Positions 53,882-62,714 are shown, counted from the first letter of the stretch. The stretch: 64,000 nt of DNA from Novosphingobium lentum NBRC 107847 (GCF_001590965.1 NZ_BCTW01000011.1:1-64000), one strand, 5' to 3'. Notes: generated from the letters alone by a model not told the origin. Made by a program: numbers and translations.

Positions 53882-54166
53882 TTAGCCGACCGAAGAGGCT
53901 GACGAAGGCGATGCCATGCTATGCATCTCCTTCATGCAGTCTGCGGCACTCATTTTCATCATGTCGCAGTCGCAGCTTGCCACCTGCGCGGCATCGGGCA
54001 CCCAGACGCGCCGCTGAGCCGGTCCCGTGGCGCGCGGGCCATATTGCGGAACCGATTTCCACTCGTAGTGGCCGGACTGTTGGCTGTGGTCGGGCTGGCC
54101 GGCGAATGCGGCAACAGGTGCGGCGAGGGCTATGCCCAGCAGGGCATAGAAAACACGGTTTTTCAT
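53882..54166 (-). CDS. Small secreted Cys/Met-rich protein
   Basis: A 94-residue protein with a signal peptide (cleavage after AFA, about residue 22), an aromatic GHYEWKSVPQYGPRA section and a C-terminal metal-like stretch VASCDCDMMKMSAADCMKEM. AAGGA precedes the ATG. I do not know the family. The Cys-x-Cys and Met-rich tail suggest copper binding in the periplasm, in keeping with its place before cusC. Confidence 0.6.
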   Translation of the reverse strand: MKNRVFYALLGIALAAPVAAFAGQPDHSQQSGHYEWKSVPQYGPRATGPAQRRVWVPDAAQVASCDCDMMKMSAADCMKEMHSMASPSSASSVG

Positions 54167-54270
54167 GACTGTAATCCTTTGGCAAAACATCGTGGTAGCC
54201 GCAGGTCCGACAGGATGTTTGGGGTGCGCGATAAGCGCAACGATCCTATCAGCCTGACGGCCGAATTCGA

Positions 54271-54645
54271 TCAGCCAAGGAGAGTCGGTGGTTCCGGTTC
54301 TGGAGTAAGTTCGCTGCCGTGCAGGACGGTAGTGTTCGTCCAGAAGGCCATGGCCGCATTAGCTGCAGGCACCGCAAGCGCCGGCGCATCGTTACGAACG
54401 GCCATAGGAACAACGCAGCCCATTGCGGCGATGCAGGCCAGGGTCATGCCCTTGCATGGTTTCTGCGCGGGCTGCTGTTGCTGCTCCATCATCTTCATGC
54501 AGTCTTCGCTCATTCCTGAATCGGCCATCCCAGCCACCGTCATCTGCGGAGGCATCGCAGGCGGGGCCGACGCAAAGGCGGCTTCCTGGCCGAGCAGACC
54601 GATCAGGGCTCCAAGCAGGAGAAAGAGGTGAAGCGCACGTTTCAC
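54271..54645 (-). CDS. Small secreted Met/Cys-containing protein
   Basis: A 124-residue protein with a signal peptide (about residues 1-25) and motifs MSEDCMKMMEQQQQPAQKPC and LACIAAMGCVVP. It starts at GTG 54645 with a weak ribosome site. It resembles hypothetical proteins of alphaproteobacterial copper clusters, but I can name no family. Cys and Met suggest a periplasmic metal-binding role. Confidence 0.55.
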   Translation of the reverse strand: MKRALHLFLLLGALIGLLGQEAAFASAPPAMPPQMTVAGMADSGMSEDCMKMMEQQQQPAQKPCKGMTLACIAAMGCVVPMAVRNDAPALAVPAANAAMAFWTNTTVLHGSELTPEPEPPTLLG

Positions 54646-54691
54646 AGCCGCTATTTCTTACGCCTCGCAGACGGAAAGAGCAATGTCATCG

Positions 54692-55135
54692 TCAGCCGCC
54701 ATGCCGGGCAAATATCGTCTGGCCGAATGGCCCGAAAGCGATGACGTTATAGGGTTGCAGCTTCTGGCCAGCGACTTCCATCCCCGGCGAACCAATGGGC
54801 ATACCGGCCACGGCTAGACCTCGTACGCCGCGCGGACGTTGCGCCAGCAGGCGTTTTATATCCGCGATCGGAACATGACCCTCGAATACAAGGCCATCGA
54901 CAATCGCTGTGTGGCATGAGGACAGTGACGCCGGTACGCCTTGGGCGCGCTGTAAGGCGGTGCGTAGCTGATCATCGACGATGTTCACCCGCCGGCCAAA
55001 TTGTTGGCGCACCTGTGCGGCCCATTGCTCACAGCAGCCGCAGCCCGGATCGCGATGCACGACGATAGGCACAGCTGCGGCGCTGGCGATGGAGAGGGAA
55101 GCGGCGAACGCAGCGAGAGCGAATTTGAGTGTCAT
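54692..55135 (-). CDS. DUF411 family periplasmic metal-binding protein
   Basis: A 147-residue protein with a signal peptide (cleavage near ASA, residue 19), the HRDPGCGCCEQWAAQV motif at the start of the domain, then SSCHTAIVDGLVFEGHVPIA and GLAVAGMPIGSPGMEV, the full DUF411 pattern. Cys and Met/His ligands suit copper. Such genes regularly accompany copper-resistance operons. Confidence 0.9.
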   Translation of the reverse strand: MTLKFALAAFAASLSIASAAAVPIVVHRDPGCGCCEQWAAQVRQQFGRRVNIVDDQLRTALQRAQGVPASLSSCHTAIVDGLVFEGHVPIADIKRLLAQRPRGVRGLAVAGMPIGSPGMEVAGQKLQPYNVIAFGPFGQTIFARHGG

Positions 55136-55178
55136 ATAAACCTTCTGTATTTCCCCCGCCCAAGGGCGAGGGAAGGCT

Positions 55179-55550
55179 CTACTGCGCGCGCTTGTGGTGA
55201 GCTCTCAGCCAACCCTGAAGCTCGCCCACTCCGCGCGTTTGCTCGGTAATCGCCTTGTTCGCCATCATTCGAACCTGCGCATCCTTGCTGTCGCGCAAAA
55301 CAATGCGTGACATCGCAATCGCGCCGCGATGATGCTCGATCATCTTGCGAACCCAGGTTTCCGTCGCATCGCCGCCCATGGCAGACATCATCTTCTGATG
55401 CATTTCCATCTCGGCCGGCGGGTACGGATTGGCTGGCGTGGGGTTCATCATCTGGCCCATGTCCATCTTGGAATGATCCATGCCCTGCATTTGCGCGATC
55501 GCGGGTGTGGTCAACAATCCGACGATCATGACGGCGACTATTTTCTTCAC
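55179..55550 (-). CDS. DUF305 secreted copper-associated protein
   Basis: A 123-residue DUF305 protein with a signal peptide (after AIA, about residue 19), a Met/His stretch (MQGMDHSKMDMGQMM) and the core MIEHHRGAIAMSRIVLRDSK. The start is GTG 55550 with GGAGAGAATT upstream; the frame is open to 55598. The HH and Met residues are likely copper ligands, as in CopM. Confidence 0.87.
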   Translation of the reverse strand: MKKIVAVMIVGLLTTPAIAQMQGMDHSKMDMGQMMNPTPANPYPPAEMEMHQKMMSAMGGDATETWVRKMIEHHRGAIAMSRIVLRDSKDAQVRMMANKAITEQTRGVGELQGWLRAHHKRAQ

Positions 55551-55643
55551 AATTCTCTCCTCAGCGCCCCGCATTGTTAATACGCACGAGCGCGCCATTG
55601 CCCTCGCCAGGCTGCAAAAATTTCCGAGAATGAATTGCGAAAT

Positions 55644-56090
55644 CTACTTGCGAGCTAGAATAGCCTTCATCTCATCAATCTCGCGGCGCTGAGATTCCTC
55701 GATGCCGCCGCACAGACGGACGATTTCCGGGTCTTTCAAGGACGCCTCGCGACACATCAGGATCGCTCCCGAATGATGCGGGATCATCGAACGGAGGAAA
55801 GCCGTGTCACCGATCGTAGTTTGCGTGCGAATGAGCGCGAATGATCCGGCAAATATCGCCACCGAACCAATCAGAAGGGCCATGTTTGCGGTCTTCGACG
55901 GAAACATATGGCCCATCGCGAGGATCATCAGCACCACCATCGGCGCAACCATCATCAACGTCATGTAGAGCATATTGAGGTTATTGTAGAAGCTCCCCAG
56001 GCTATCAATCATAACGAACATCACCAAATACATGATGACGCCGCCGACCAAGGTCTGCAGGGCAAGGCTCGAATATGCATTTTTCATCAT
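55644..56090 (-). CDS. Membrane-anchored DUF305 protein
   Basis: A 148-residue protein with three N-terminal membrane segments (LVGGVIMYLVMFVMI; LYMTLMMVAPMVVLMILAM; MALLIGSVAIFAGSFALI) and a short C-terminal DUF305 core (MIPHHSGAILMCREASLKDP). AAGGAG lies before ATG 56090. It may present the His motif to the periplasm near CopA/CopB. Confidence 0.85.
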   Translation of the reverse strand: MMKNAYSSLALQTLVGGVIMYLVMFVMIDSLGSFYNNLNMLYMTLMMVAPMVVLMILAMGHMFPSKTANMALLIGSVAIFAGSFALIRTQTTIGDTAFLRSMIPHHSGAILMCREASLKDPEIVRLCGGIEESQRREIDEMKAILARK

Positions 56091-56133
56091 TGGTCGTCTC
56101 CTTTGGCCCCCGCCCCGATTTTCTCCGCGATAT

Positions 56134-56853
56134 TCAGCCGTTGCGGCGCCGCTTTCGCGGCCACCGGAAATACAATAGCGCCGATCCCGCGATCGCCAGC
56201 GCGAGACCCCCTGCGGCAAAGCCCATCAGCCAGGGCGTGTTGAAGTTTTCATGGTTCTTCCAATCCATGATGTGGAGGCCCCAAAAGAAGTCATAGAGGC
56301 GCCATGTGCCATTTCTGACGGCAACGATCCGACCACTATTCTGGGCGACGTAGACATGCGTCGCGTCGCTATCTGCGAAATCCACTCGCCACGCCGGAAG
56401 CATGCCCTTATATTCAGTGCTGGCCGCCAAAACCGGGCGCACGCTCGTCTGAGCCGCCGTGCCGCGATAGGCTTGCACCGCCACCGCGCGAGCCATGGCA
56501 GCATTCAGCGGGGAAATGACCTTCGCGGTCTCGGCATCGTGGAGCATTACCGTGCCGTCGACGAGTTCGACTTCGGCAACCTCGCGTCCCAGAAGTGGGC
56601 GATATCGGACTTCGCGCACGGGCTTGGTTGCGGCGCGCAAGACGAGGTCCAGCGGCGCGCGCGATTGCGACTGACCCAGCGTCGCAGGCGATATACGCTC
56701 CACAAGATGTTCACCGCGAACCCGGTCGATCGGCAACACGCTCATGATCAGACCGCTGGCAAACCACAGCAGTAGTTGGACGCCGATAGTCAGGGCCAGC
56801 CAGCGATGGACGCGGCTAGCCCCGACGTGAGAGCGGAGCCGGATACTTCTCAG
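56134..56853 (-). CDS. PepSY-domain membrane protein with apparent CTG start
   Basis: A 239-residue protein. Conceptual translation from CTG 56853 gives an N-terminal membrane helix (RVHRWLALTIGVQLLLWFAS), PepSY-type repeats (RYRPLLGREVAEVELVDGTV; AWRVDFADSDATHVYVAQNS) and a C-terminal pair WRLYDFFWGLHIMDW and MGFAAGGLALAIAGSALLYF. The first ATG (56745) would cut off the conserved first helix, and no ATG, GTG or TTG occurs upstream in frame. CTG overlaps the copB stop as CTGA, mimicking ATGA coupling. It is probably a membrane reductase or assembly partner for copper. Confidence 0.75.
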   Translation of the reverse strand: MRSIRLRSHVGASRVHRWLALTIGVQLLLWFASGLIMSVLPIDRVRGEHLVERISPATLGQSQSRAPLDLVLRAATKPVREVRYRPLLGREVAEVELVDGTVMLHDAETAKVISPLNAAMARAVAVQAYRGTAAQTSVRPVLAASTEYKGMLPAWRVDFADSDATHVYVAQNSGRIVAVRNGTWRLYDFFWGLHIMDWKNHENFNTPWLMGFAAGGLALAIAGSALLYFRWPRKRRRNG

Positions 56854-58103
56854 AACCAGGTCCGCACGCCAATGACGAAGCTCGTCGCCTTGACGTCCTT
56901 CCCATCGGCCCGCGCATAGTCCGCCGTCCGCCCAAACTTACGGTCGTAGGAAACACCGATATAGGGAGCGAATTCGCGGCGGACCTCGTAGCGCAGGCGC
57001 AACCCCAGCTCGGCATTGGACAGCCCCGATCCGATCCGTGTCTCAGGGACATTTTGAGCCGAAAGGTTCAATTCGACGCGGGGCTGCAAGATCAGGCGCT
57101 GGGTGATGCGCTGATCATAATAGCCCTCGATCCGCCCCAGCACCTCGCCCTTGTTCGACAGAAACAAGGCGGCTTCCGTTTCGAACCAGTAAGGTGCCAC
57201 CCCCTCGATTCCGATCGTCGCATATGTTCGGGACGGGTTGGGTTTGAAATCATACCGGACGCCGGCCTGCACGTTCCAATAGGGATCGAGCGCACGGCTG
57301 TAGAGCGCCTGGATTTCGGCACTATCGACCCCTTCACGAAGCGCTCCGTCGCCTTCGGTTTTGAGCACGAGCCGATCGAGATCCTTGCCGAACCACGCCT
57401 CGCCATCCCAACGATAGCCGTCGCGGCCGTTCCGGATCTGATATTCCGCCAGGTTGAACAGGATCATCGAGGATGAGCTTCCGCCATGTTCGTTGTGCAG
57501 CATGGAGCGTGAATCGGCCATTGCGCCGTTCTGATAGATCCGATCGGCGTAGTGATCTTTCGGAGGGGCGGGCGCCGGCGCGTCACCCGGCGCAAGGCTC
57601 GTGCCCCCTGCCCCATGACCCGCCATCTGCCCGTCCATCGCCCTCCCGGGCATGGACGACATGTCATGCTCCATCGGCTGACCGCCTGCGCCGCCAGGCA
57701 TATTCATGCCCGGCATATCGTGGTTCATCGCACCGCCTGCGGGCGCGGGCATCGCCATGCCCGGCATGCTCGACATATCATGTCCGGCATGGGCATCGGT
57801 CGACGGGGGCGTCTTGCTGACTGGCATGGTCATACCGGGCATATCGTCCATTCCCGACATGCCTTGCATAGCGGGCTTGGGTTTCGCAGCGGGCGCCCTA
57901 CGCCTTGCGGGCGCGGGTCTGGCAGCCGACTTCACGGCGGTTGCGCGTTTGGCCTGACGTGCCGGCCGGGCCGCTGGCTTCTTCTTTGCTGGCGGCTGAG
58001 ACATCGGCATGTTCATACCGGGCATGTTTTGCATCGATTGTGCGGTAGCTGGTACGGCGAGGGCCAGCGGTGCCGCGCCCATCAGGAAAAGAAGCGACTT
58101 CAT
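56850..58103 (-). CDS. copB: CopB outer-membrane copper-resistance protein
   Basis: A 417-residue protein. A signal peptide (residues 1-21) is followed by a long low-complexity region rich in MPGM, MDDMPGMTM and similar Met motifs and Lys/Ala/Pro (about 25-180), then the CopB beta-barrel domain (about 185-417) ending in Phe (VRTWF), as outer-membrane proteins do. The start overlaps copA by 4 bases. The Met-rich region would bind Cu(I) in the periplasm. Confidence 0.93.
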   Translation of the reverse strand: MKSLLFLMGAAPLALAVPATAQSMQNMPGMNMPMSQPPAKKKPAARPARQAKRATAVKSAARPAPARRRAPAAKPKPAMQGMSGMDDMPGMTMPVSKTPPSTDAHAGHDMSSMPGMAMPAPAGGAMNHDMPGMNMPGGAGGQPMEHDMSSMPGRAMDGQMAGHGAGGTSLAPGDAPAPAPPKDHYADRIYQNGAMADSRSMLHNEHGGSSSSMILFNLAEYQIRNGRDGYRWDGEAWFGKDLDRLVLKTEGDGALREGVDSAEIQALYSRALDPYWNVQAGVRYDFKPNPSRTYATIGIEGVAPYWFETEAALFLSNKGEVLGRIEGYYDQRITQRLILQPRVELNLSAQNVPETRIGSGLSNAELGLRLRYEVRREFAPYIGVSYDRKFGRTADYARADGKDVKATSFVIGVRTWF

Positions 58104-59995
58104 GCGGCTTCTCCCCGCGGCCGGACAGAGACGACGCGCATCATCCCGGCGTGCATGTGATAGAGCATATGGCAGTGGAAGGCCCAGTCGCCGATCGCAT
58201 TGGCGGTGACATCGAAACTTACCTTGCCCCCCGGCGCGACATTGACCGTATGCTTGCGCGGTGAATATTCGCCATGCCCGGTAACCAACTCGAAAAAATG
58301 CCCGTGGAGATGGATCGGGTGCGACATCATCGTGTCGTTCACCAGCGTGACACGCACACGTTCATTTTCGAGGAATGGGATTGGCTCGCGCTTGTCGCTC
58401 AACTTAACGCCGTCGAACGACCACATATAGCGTTCCATATTTCCGGTGAGATGAATCTCCATCGCTCGGTCGGGTGCCCGCACGTCGGGATTGCGGTCCA
58501 CCGCCATGAGATCGCGGTAAACAAGGACACGGTGCCCTACATCTTCGAGGCCCTGCCCAGGTTCACCCGTGCGGTCCATCGGCATCGGCGAAATTGTCTG
58601 CACGCCAGGCCCCATCTTCACCTGCGGGGCTTTGCTGGCGTCGCGCATATTCATGCCGCCCATTCCGCCCATCGCCATGCCGCCCATCGCATCACCGGCA
58701 GGGGCGCCCATTCCAGGCATATTGGCCATGGAACCACCCGCCGTCTTATCCATGCCTTGCATCGATGCACCGGACCCCATGTCCATGCCCGCCATACCGC
58801 CCGCGGCGGCTCCGCCGACTGCCATGTCGTGTCCCACCGCTGCGTGGTCCATGCCGGACATGCCGCTCATGTCCATGTCCCCCATGCCCATGTCCTTCAT
58901 ATTGGCGAGGGGCCGTTTGCGAAGCGGAGGGACTTCGGCTGTCATGCCTTCGCGCGGGGCCAGGGTGGCGCGCGCCATGCCCGACCGATCGACGGATTCG
59001 CCAACCAGCGTGTAGGCGCGGTCATCCGCTGGCGTGACAATGACATCATAGGTCTCGGCTACCGCGATCTGGAACTCATCAACCTCGACGGGCCTCACAT
59101 TGAGACCGTCGGCCTGAACGACCGTAAGTTTGAGGCCGGGAATCCGGACATTGAATGTCGTCATGGCGGAGGCGTTGACGAAACGCAGTCGAACCCGCTC
59201 GCCCGGCCTGAAAAGCGCGGTCCAATTGTCCTGAGGACCATGCCCATTTACAAGGTAGGTGTAGGTTGAACCGGTGACATCGGAGACGTCGGTGGGGTCC
59301 ATTCGCATTTTGCCCCAGTCCAGGCGTTCCTTGAGCGGTTGATCCTTCCCAGCCAAGAGACCGGCAAGCGTCTGACGCTGATAGTTGAAATAGCCCCCGC
59401 CGACCTGCTTGAGCTTCCGGAAAATGGCGTGTGGGTGCATCTGACTGTGGTCGGAAAGCACGACGACATGTTCGCGATCCGAGCGGATCGGGTCCTCGCC
59501 TTCCGGATCGATGACGATCGGCCCATAATGGCCCATCTGCTCCTGCAACCCCGAATGGCTATGATACCAGTAGGTTCCGGCCTGAACGATGGGGAACTCA
59601 TAGACGAAGGTCGACTTGGGCTTGATGCCGGGAAAGCTGATCCCGGGCACGCCATCGAACTGGAATGGTACGAGTAAGCCATGCCAGTGGATCGAGCTAT
59701 CTTCGTCGAGATCGTTGATCACCGACAGGCGCGCCGTCTGGCCCTGGCGCAATCGGATAAGGGGCGCGGGCACCGTACCGTTGATGCCAATGGCATGGCT
59801 TGCGCGGCCATCGATCATCATCATCTGATGAGCGATTTTGAGAGTGATATCGTTGCCGGTCACTGTCGGGAGCGGCTTGGCGATCCCGGCTGAAACGGGC
59901 TGGGCCCAGGCCGGCATCCAGGCCGACAGTGCCAGGCCACCGCCGGTCAGAGCGGCGCCGCGGAAGAGGTCGCGGCGGTTCAATACCGGGGGCAT
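58100..59995 (-). CDS. copA: CopA-type periplasmic multicopper oxidase
   Basis: A 631-residue copper oxidase with a twin-arginine signal (RRDLFRG, residues 7-13) for folded export. Copper ligands are present: HWHGLLVPF, YWYHSHSGLQ, HPIHLHGHFFELV and WAFHCHMLYHMHAGMM. A Met-rich insert (about 375-455; MDMSGMSGMDHAAVG and GAPAGDAMGGMAMGGMGGM) separates domains 2 and 3. ATG 59995 follows AAGGAG. It oxidises Cu(I) and sequesters copper with CopB. Confidence 0.95.
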   Translation of the reverse strand: MPPVLNRRDLFRGAALTGGGLALSAWMPAWAQPVSAGIAKPLPTVTGNDITLKIAHQMMMIDGRASHAIGINGTVPAPLIRLRQGQTARLSVINDLDEDSSIHWHGLLVPFQFDGVPGISFPGIKPKSTFVYEFPIVQAGTYWYHSHSGLQEQMGHYGPIVIDPEGEDPIRSDREHVVVLSDHSQMHPHAIFRKLKQVGGGYFNYQRQTLAGLLAGKDQPLKERLDWGKMRMDPTDVSDVTGSTYTYLVNGHGPQDNWTALFRPGERVRLRFVNASAMTTFNVRIPGLKLTVVQADGLNVRPVEVDEFQIAVAETYDVIVTPADDRAYTLVGESVDRSGMARATLAPREGMTAEVPPLRKRPLANMKDMGMGDMDMSGMSGMDHAAVGHDMAVGGAAAGGMAGMDMGSGASMQGMDKTAGGSMANMPGMGAPAGDAMGGMAMGGMGGMNMRDASKAPQVKMGPGVQTISPMPMDRTGEPGQGLEDVGHRVLVYRDLMAVDRNPDVRAPDRAMEIHLTGNMERYMWSFDGVKLSDKREPIPFLENERVRVTLVNDTMMSHPIHLHGHFFELVTGHGEYSPRKHTVNVAPGGKVSFDVTANAIGDWAFHCHMLYHMHAGMMRVVSVRPRGEAA

Positions 59996-60088
59996 AATAT
60001 CTCCTTGTTCAACGTGCAGCACTCTGGGTCCGCAAAGACGCTCGAGCGCGGTATCTCTCTCTCCTTACGCGCCAGCGAGGCGCACCCC

Positions 60089-60661
60089 TCATTCCTCGGC
60101 CAAGATTTCCGCGAGGCGCGCCCGCGCGCGGTACAGGCGCGTTTCAACGGCCTTTCCACTAATTGAAAGCGCGGTGGCGGCTTCCGACTGGCTCAGCCCT
60201 TCGACGGTGCGAAGCAGTAGAACCTCCCGCAACGAAGCGGGCAACGTGCCGATTGCGGCGGCCAACTGCTTAAGTTCCAATTTCGACGCAGCGCTGGCAT
60301 GGGCCGAAGGTGCCTCGTCCGGCACCTGTTCGATTTCATCGGCGTACGTCGTTGAGCTGAACGTAAAGAGCTGCCGCACCTTCTGGCGGCGGCGCCAGTC
60401 ACGGCACTTGTTGATCGCGATCCGCGACAACCATGCACGCAGCGGCCGGGCGCCATCATATTTCCGCAAATGGCCGAACGCCGAGACGAAGCAGTCTTGG
60501 GTAAGGTCCAGCGACTCTTCGGCATTGCCAATCATACCGCGAACCAGGCGGAAGATAGCGGTTTGGTGCCGATGCATTATTTCCGCAAAGGCAGCTTGCC
60601 GACCCGCGAGCGTCAGCGTCGCAAGTTCACCGTCCGAGCACGCCTGGAGATCCAGACTCAC
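60089..60661 (-). CDS. ECF-family RNA polymerase sigma factor (CnrH-like)
   Basis: A 190-residue sigma factor with region 2 (DLTQDCFVSAFGHLRKYDGA, about residues 52-71) and region 4 (LPASLREVLLLRTVEGLSQS, then SGKAVETRLYRARARL). It starts at GTG 60661, overlapping the stop of the upstream sensor gene. Together with the two preceding genes it repeats the cnrYXH order. Its targets are probably the copper operon that begins 94 bases downstream and its own operon. Confidence 0.9.
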   Translation of the reverse strand: MSLDLQACSDGELATLTLAGRQAAFAEIMHRHQTAIFRLVRGMIGNAEESLDLTQDCFVSAFGHLRKYDGARPLRAWLSRIAINKCRDWRRRQKVRQLFTFSSTTYADEIEQVPDEAPSAHASAASKLELKQLAAAIGTLPASLREVLLLRTVEGLSQSEAATALSISGKAVETRLYRARARLAEILAEE

Positions 60662-61095
60662 CGAGCATCGTCGGTGAGCGCATGTACCACCGCCTGATCG
60701 AAGGTCTTGGCCTGATCAGGGCGCAATATCTGGCGCATGGCGAAGATATGGCCAAGCGTTTCCTTCTGCAGCTCGCCCATCGCCTGATGCGACTGATCAA
60801 CGGCCGCCGTGACACCCGGTCCGTTGCCATGTTCGGCTTCGATCGCGGCCGCGAGACGCGCGTTGTCCGCTCTCAGTTCCAGCTCCAGTGCGCGTCGGCG
60901 CACGGCAAAGCGCTGCTCAAGCAGTTCGATCTGAGCCTTCTGACGGTCGTTCAGGTCGAGCTTGCTGTGCAACACGTCGTGGAGTTCGACACCGGCTGCC
61001 TTGGGCTGGGGGAAGAAGTGACGGCCGAGGAACACGCCCGCAACGGCTGCGACAAAGGCGACGACTGCTACCAGAACAAGCAATTTTGCCCTCAT
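60658..61095 (-). CDS. CnrX-like periplasmic metal sensor
   Basis: A 145-residue protein with an N-terminal membrane anchor (about 4-24) and a helical periplasmic domain (LNDRQKAQIELLEQRFAVRR; SHQAMGELQKETLGHIFAMR). The composition and gene order fit the CnrX/ZraP-like heavy-metal sensor family, which binds metal with His and Met and controls an anti-sigma factor. ATG overlaps the preceding stop and GTG of the sigma gene overlaps its own stop. Confidence 0.8.
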   Translation of the reverse strand: MRAKLLVLVAVVAFVAAVAGVFLGRHFFPQPKAAGVELHDVLHSKLDLNDRQKAQIELLEQRFAVRRRALELELRADNARLAAAIEAEHGNGPGVTAAVDQSHQAMGELQKETLGHIFAMRQILRPDQAKTFDQAVVHALTDDAR

Positions 61096-61373
61096 TGAGG
61101 GCCCGCCAGCAGGGTCGAGGGAGCAAGCGGATTGGATGGCCCGAAAGGCGAAAGTGTTACCGATGCCTCGGCACGCGGCGTGAACCCGTTGCTGGCGATA
61201 CCGAGCAGCACCGCACCAAAAGCCGCGACCGCGCCGAGCCTGAGTTGAGAACCGGTCGAAACCTGCGGCAATGCGGCAATACGCCTGAACACGGCCTCTT
61301 CCAGACCGATCAGGCCCGGATGCTCCGGTTCATTGCGCAAGCGGATCAAAAGCCCATCCAAGTCTGTTTTCAT
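61092..61373 (-). CDS. CnrY-like small anti-sigma factor
   Basis: A 93-residue bitopic protein: a cytosolic N-terminal helix region (LDGLLIRLRNEPEHPGLIGL) that could clasp the sigma factor, one membrane helix (LGAVAAFGAVLLGIASNG, about 46-63) and a Pro/Ser-rich periplasmic tail. Size and topology match CnrY, although sequence similarity is low. It is the first gene of the three-gene module. Confidence 0.65.
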   Translation of the reverse strand: MKTDLDGLLIRLRNEPEHPGLIGLEEAVFRRIAALPQVSTGSQLRLGAVAAFGAVLLGIASNGFTPRAEASVTLSPFGPSNPLAPSTLLAGPQ

Positions 61374-61513
61374 CGCAAAATCCTAATCTCTATCTGGTCA
61401 GCGCGCTGGCACGAGGCCGCCCGCTCCGCCGTTCGCTCGATCGGCCCTTAGCCATATCGCACCCGAGCGGTCGGCCTGGCTGAAGGATGACTTGTCGGCA
61501 GGCTGACACATTG
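61374..61513 (-). other. Intergenic promoter region of the ECF module
   Basis: A 140-base gap between the cytochrome c stop and the cnrY-like start. A small dyad TGACA-CAT-TGTCA (61504-61516) overlaps the cytochrome stop codon. The ECF promoter probably lies here but I could not fix its boxes. Confidence 0.35.
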
Positions 61514-62110
61514 TCACGGCATCATCTTTTTCATGCCAGGCATATCCTTCATCATCGCATCATGGTCTTCGGGCGCACTGGCAATTGCTGCCTGATATTG
61601 CGCGGGCGTCATCTTGGGCAGTTGCCGCACGAAAGCCACCATGTCCCAGATCAATTCGTCGCTATGCGTTTTACCCCAGGCCGGCATCGCAGTCAGCTTG
61701 ACCCCATGCTTGATGATCCAGAATTGCGCCTTTGCCGATCGCTGCTGTTCCCGGAAAAGCTCCGGAGCCCTGGGATAGAGACCTTGGCTGACCTCCGACT
61801 TTTCCAAACCCGGCCCGAGATGGCAGCCGCTGCACATCTCGGTGTAAAGTCCTGCGCCGCTCTGCAGCCGTTTCACGTCCGCTAAGTTGGCCGGGACGCT
61901 CACGTTGCGAGACCGGACGGCGATCGATCGATCACGAAGCTGCTCTATCAGCCAATAGACCGGTCTGGTGTGCGGCGAATCCGCCCCGATGTCATAGGCG
62001 CCCACATATACGACGATCCCAGCCAGTGCACCGCCGACCAGCGCCGTCACAGCAATGAAGCCCATGCTCGGAAAATGCTTCCGCCGCCATGCCGTCCTCG
62101 AATGTTCCAC
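61514..62110 (-). CDS. Membrane-anchored c-type cytochrome
   Basis: A 198-residue cytochrome c with one N-terminal membrane helix (about 18-38, ITALVGGALAGIVVYVGA region) and a heme motif CSGCH (about residue 93); a candidate axial Met lies in TAMPAWGKTH. The C-terminus is Met/His-rich (DHDAMMKDMPGMKKMMP). GTG 62110 is chosen: GGAGG lies five bases upstream, while GTG 62113 is too close. It diverges from copCD and may pass electrons for copper oxidation or reduction. Confidence 0.85.
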   Translation of the reverse strand: MEHSRTAWRRKHFPSMGFIAVTALVGGALAGIVVYVGAYDIGADSPHTRPVYWLIEQLRDRSIAVRSRNVSVPANLADVKRLQSGAGLYTEMCSGCHLGPGLEKSEVSQGLYPRAPELFREQQRSAKAQFWIIKHGVKLTAMPAWGKTHSDELIWDMVAFVRQLPKMTPAQYQAAIASAPEDHDAMMKDMPGMKKMMP

Positions 62111-62333
62111 CACGTCCTCCCGAGCAGAAGCGTCCCTGGATGTTCAGTGATCCTCACACCCATCCAATTGACCATACGCACGGCGAGCGCTCATCCCTCA
62201 TCCGCCGCGCAGATCAACGGCGCGAACCCGTTGGCGCCCCAACATTGAAGAAATCTTGCAGGCAAAGTGAGGGGTCACGCCGCACGGTGCGTAAATCGCT
62301 TTGTCGGCAGTCTCGCCGCCCATGGAGAAATCG
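62111..62333. other. Divergent promoter region between cytochrome c and copC
   Basis: A 223-base gap without a gene. A possible ECF-type promoter for copC is GTCACGCC (near 62274) followed about 16 bases later by CGTAAAT; this is a weak guess. No clear cop-box dyad is seen. Confidence 0.3.
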
Positions 62334-62714
62334 ATGTTTCGTAAAACAACTTTTACCGTCGCCATGGCGGCGTCTGTCTTCGCCGCTACCGCTGTTCAGG
62401 CACACCCCAAGCTCAATAGCGCAACCCCCGCGGCGAATGCCGTCACCACGGCCCCGACCAGGATCCAGCTCGTCTTTTCCGAAGCACTGGTCGCACAATT
62501 CTCCGGGATCGACCTGACGATGACCGAAATGCCCGGCATGAAGATGGGGCCGATGAAGATGAACGGCGTCACGGCGACCGTGGCTGCCGATGGCAAGACG
62601 CTCGTGGCCGCGCTTGCCAAGCCGTTGCCGGTTGGAACCTACAAGGTCGACTATCACGTCGTCTCTGCCGACACCCATCGCATCCAGGGGAGCTATACCT
62701 TCAAGGTCCAGTAA
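62334..62714 (+). CDS. copC: CopC periplasmic copper-binding protein
   Basis: A 126-residue protein with a signal peptide ending at VQA-HPKL; the mature N-terminal His is the copper ligand. The fold has FSEALVAQFSGIDLTMTEMP with a Met-rich loop (MPGMKMGPMKMNG) and ends with YHVVSADTHRIQGSYTFKVQ, carrying the second His pair. ATG 62334 follows GGAGAAATCG. It hands copper to CopD. Confidence 0.95.
   Translation: MFRKTTFTVAMAASVFAATAVQAHPKLNSATPAANAVTTAPTRIQLVFSEALVAQFSGIDLTMTEMPGMKMGPMKMNGVTATVAADGKTLVAALAKPLPVGTYKVDYHVVSADTHRIQGSYTFKVQ

Noticed and set aside
56745..56747. ATG 56745 (codon 56745-56743 on the - strand) as start of the PepSY gene
   Set aside because: It would remove the conserved first membrane helix that is encoded in frame upstream.
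58274..59269. A His-rich 331-codon frame on the + strand
   Set aside because: Its His richness mirrors the Met-rich codons of copA on the other strand (ATG read as CAT).
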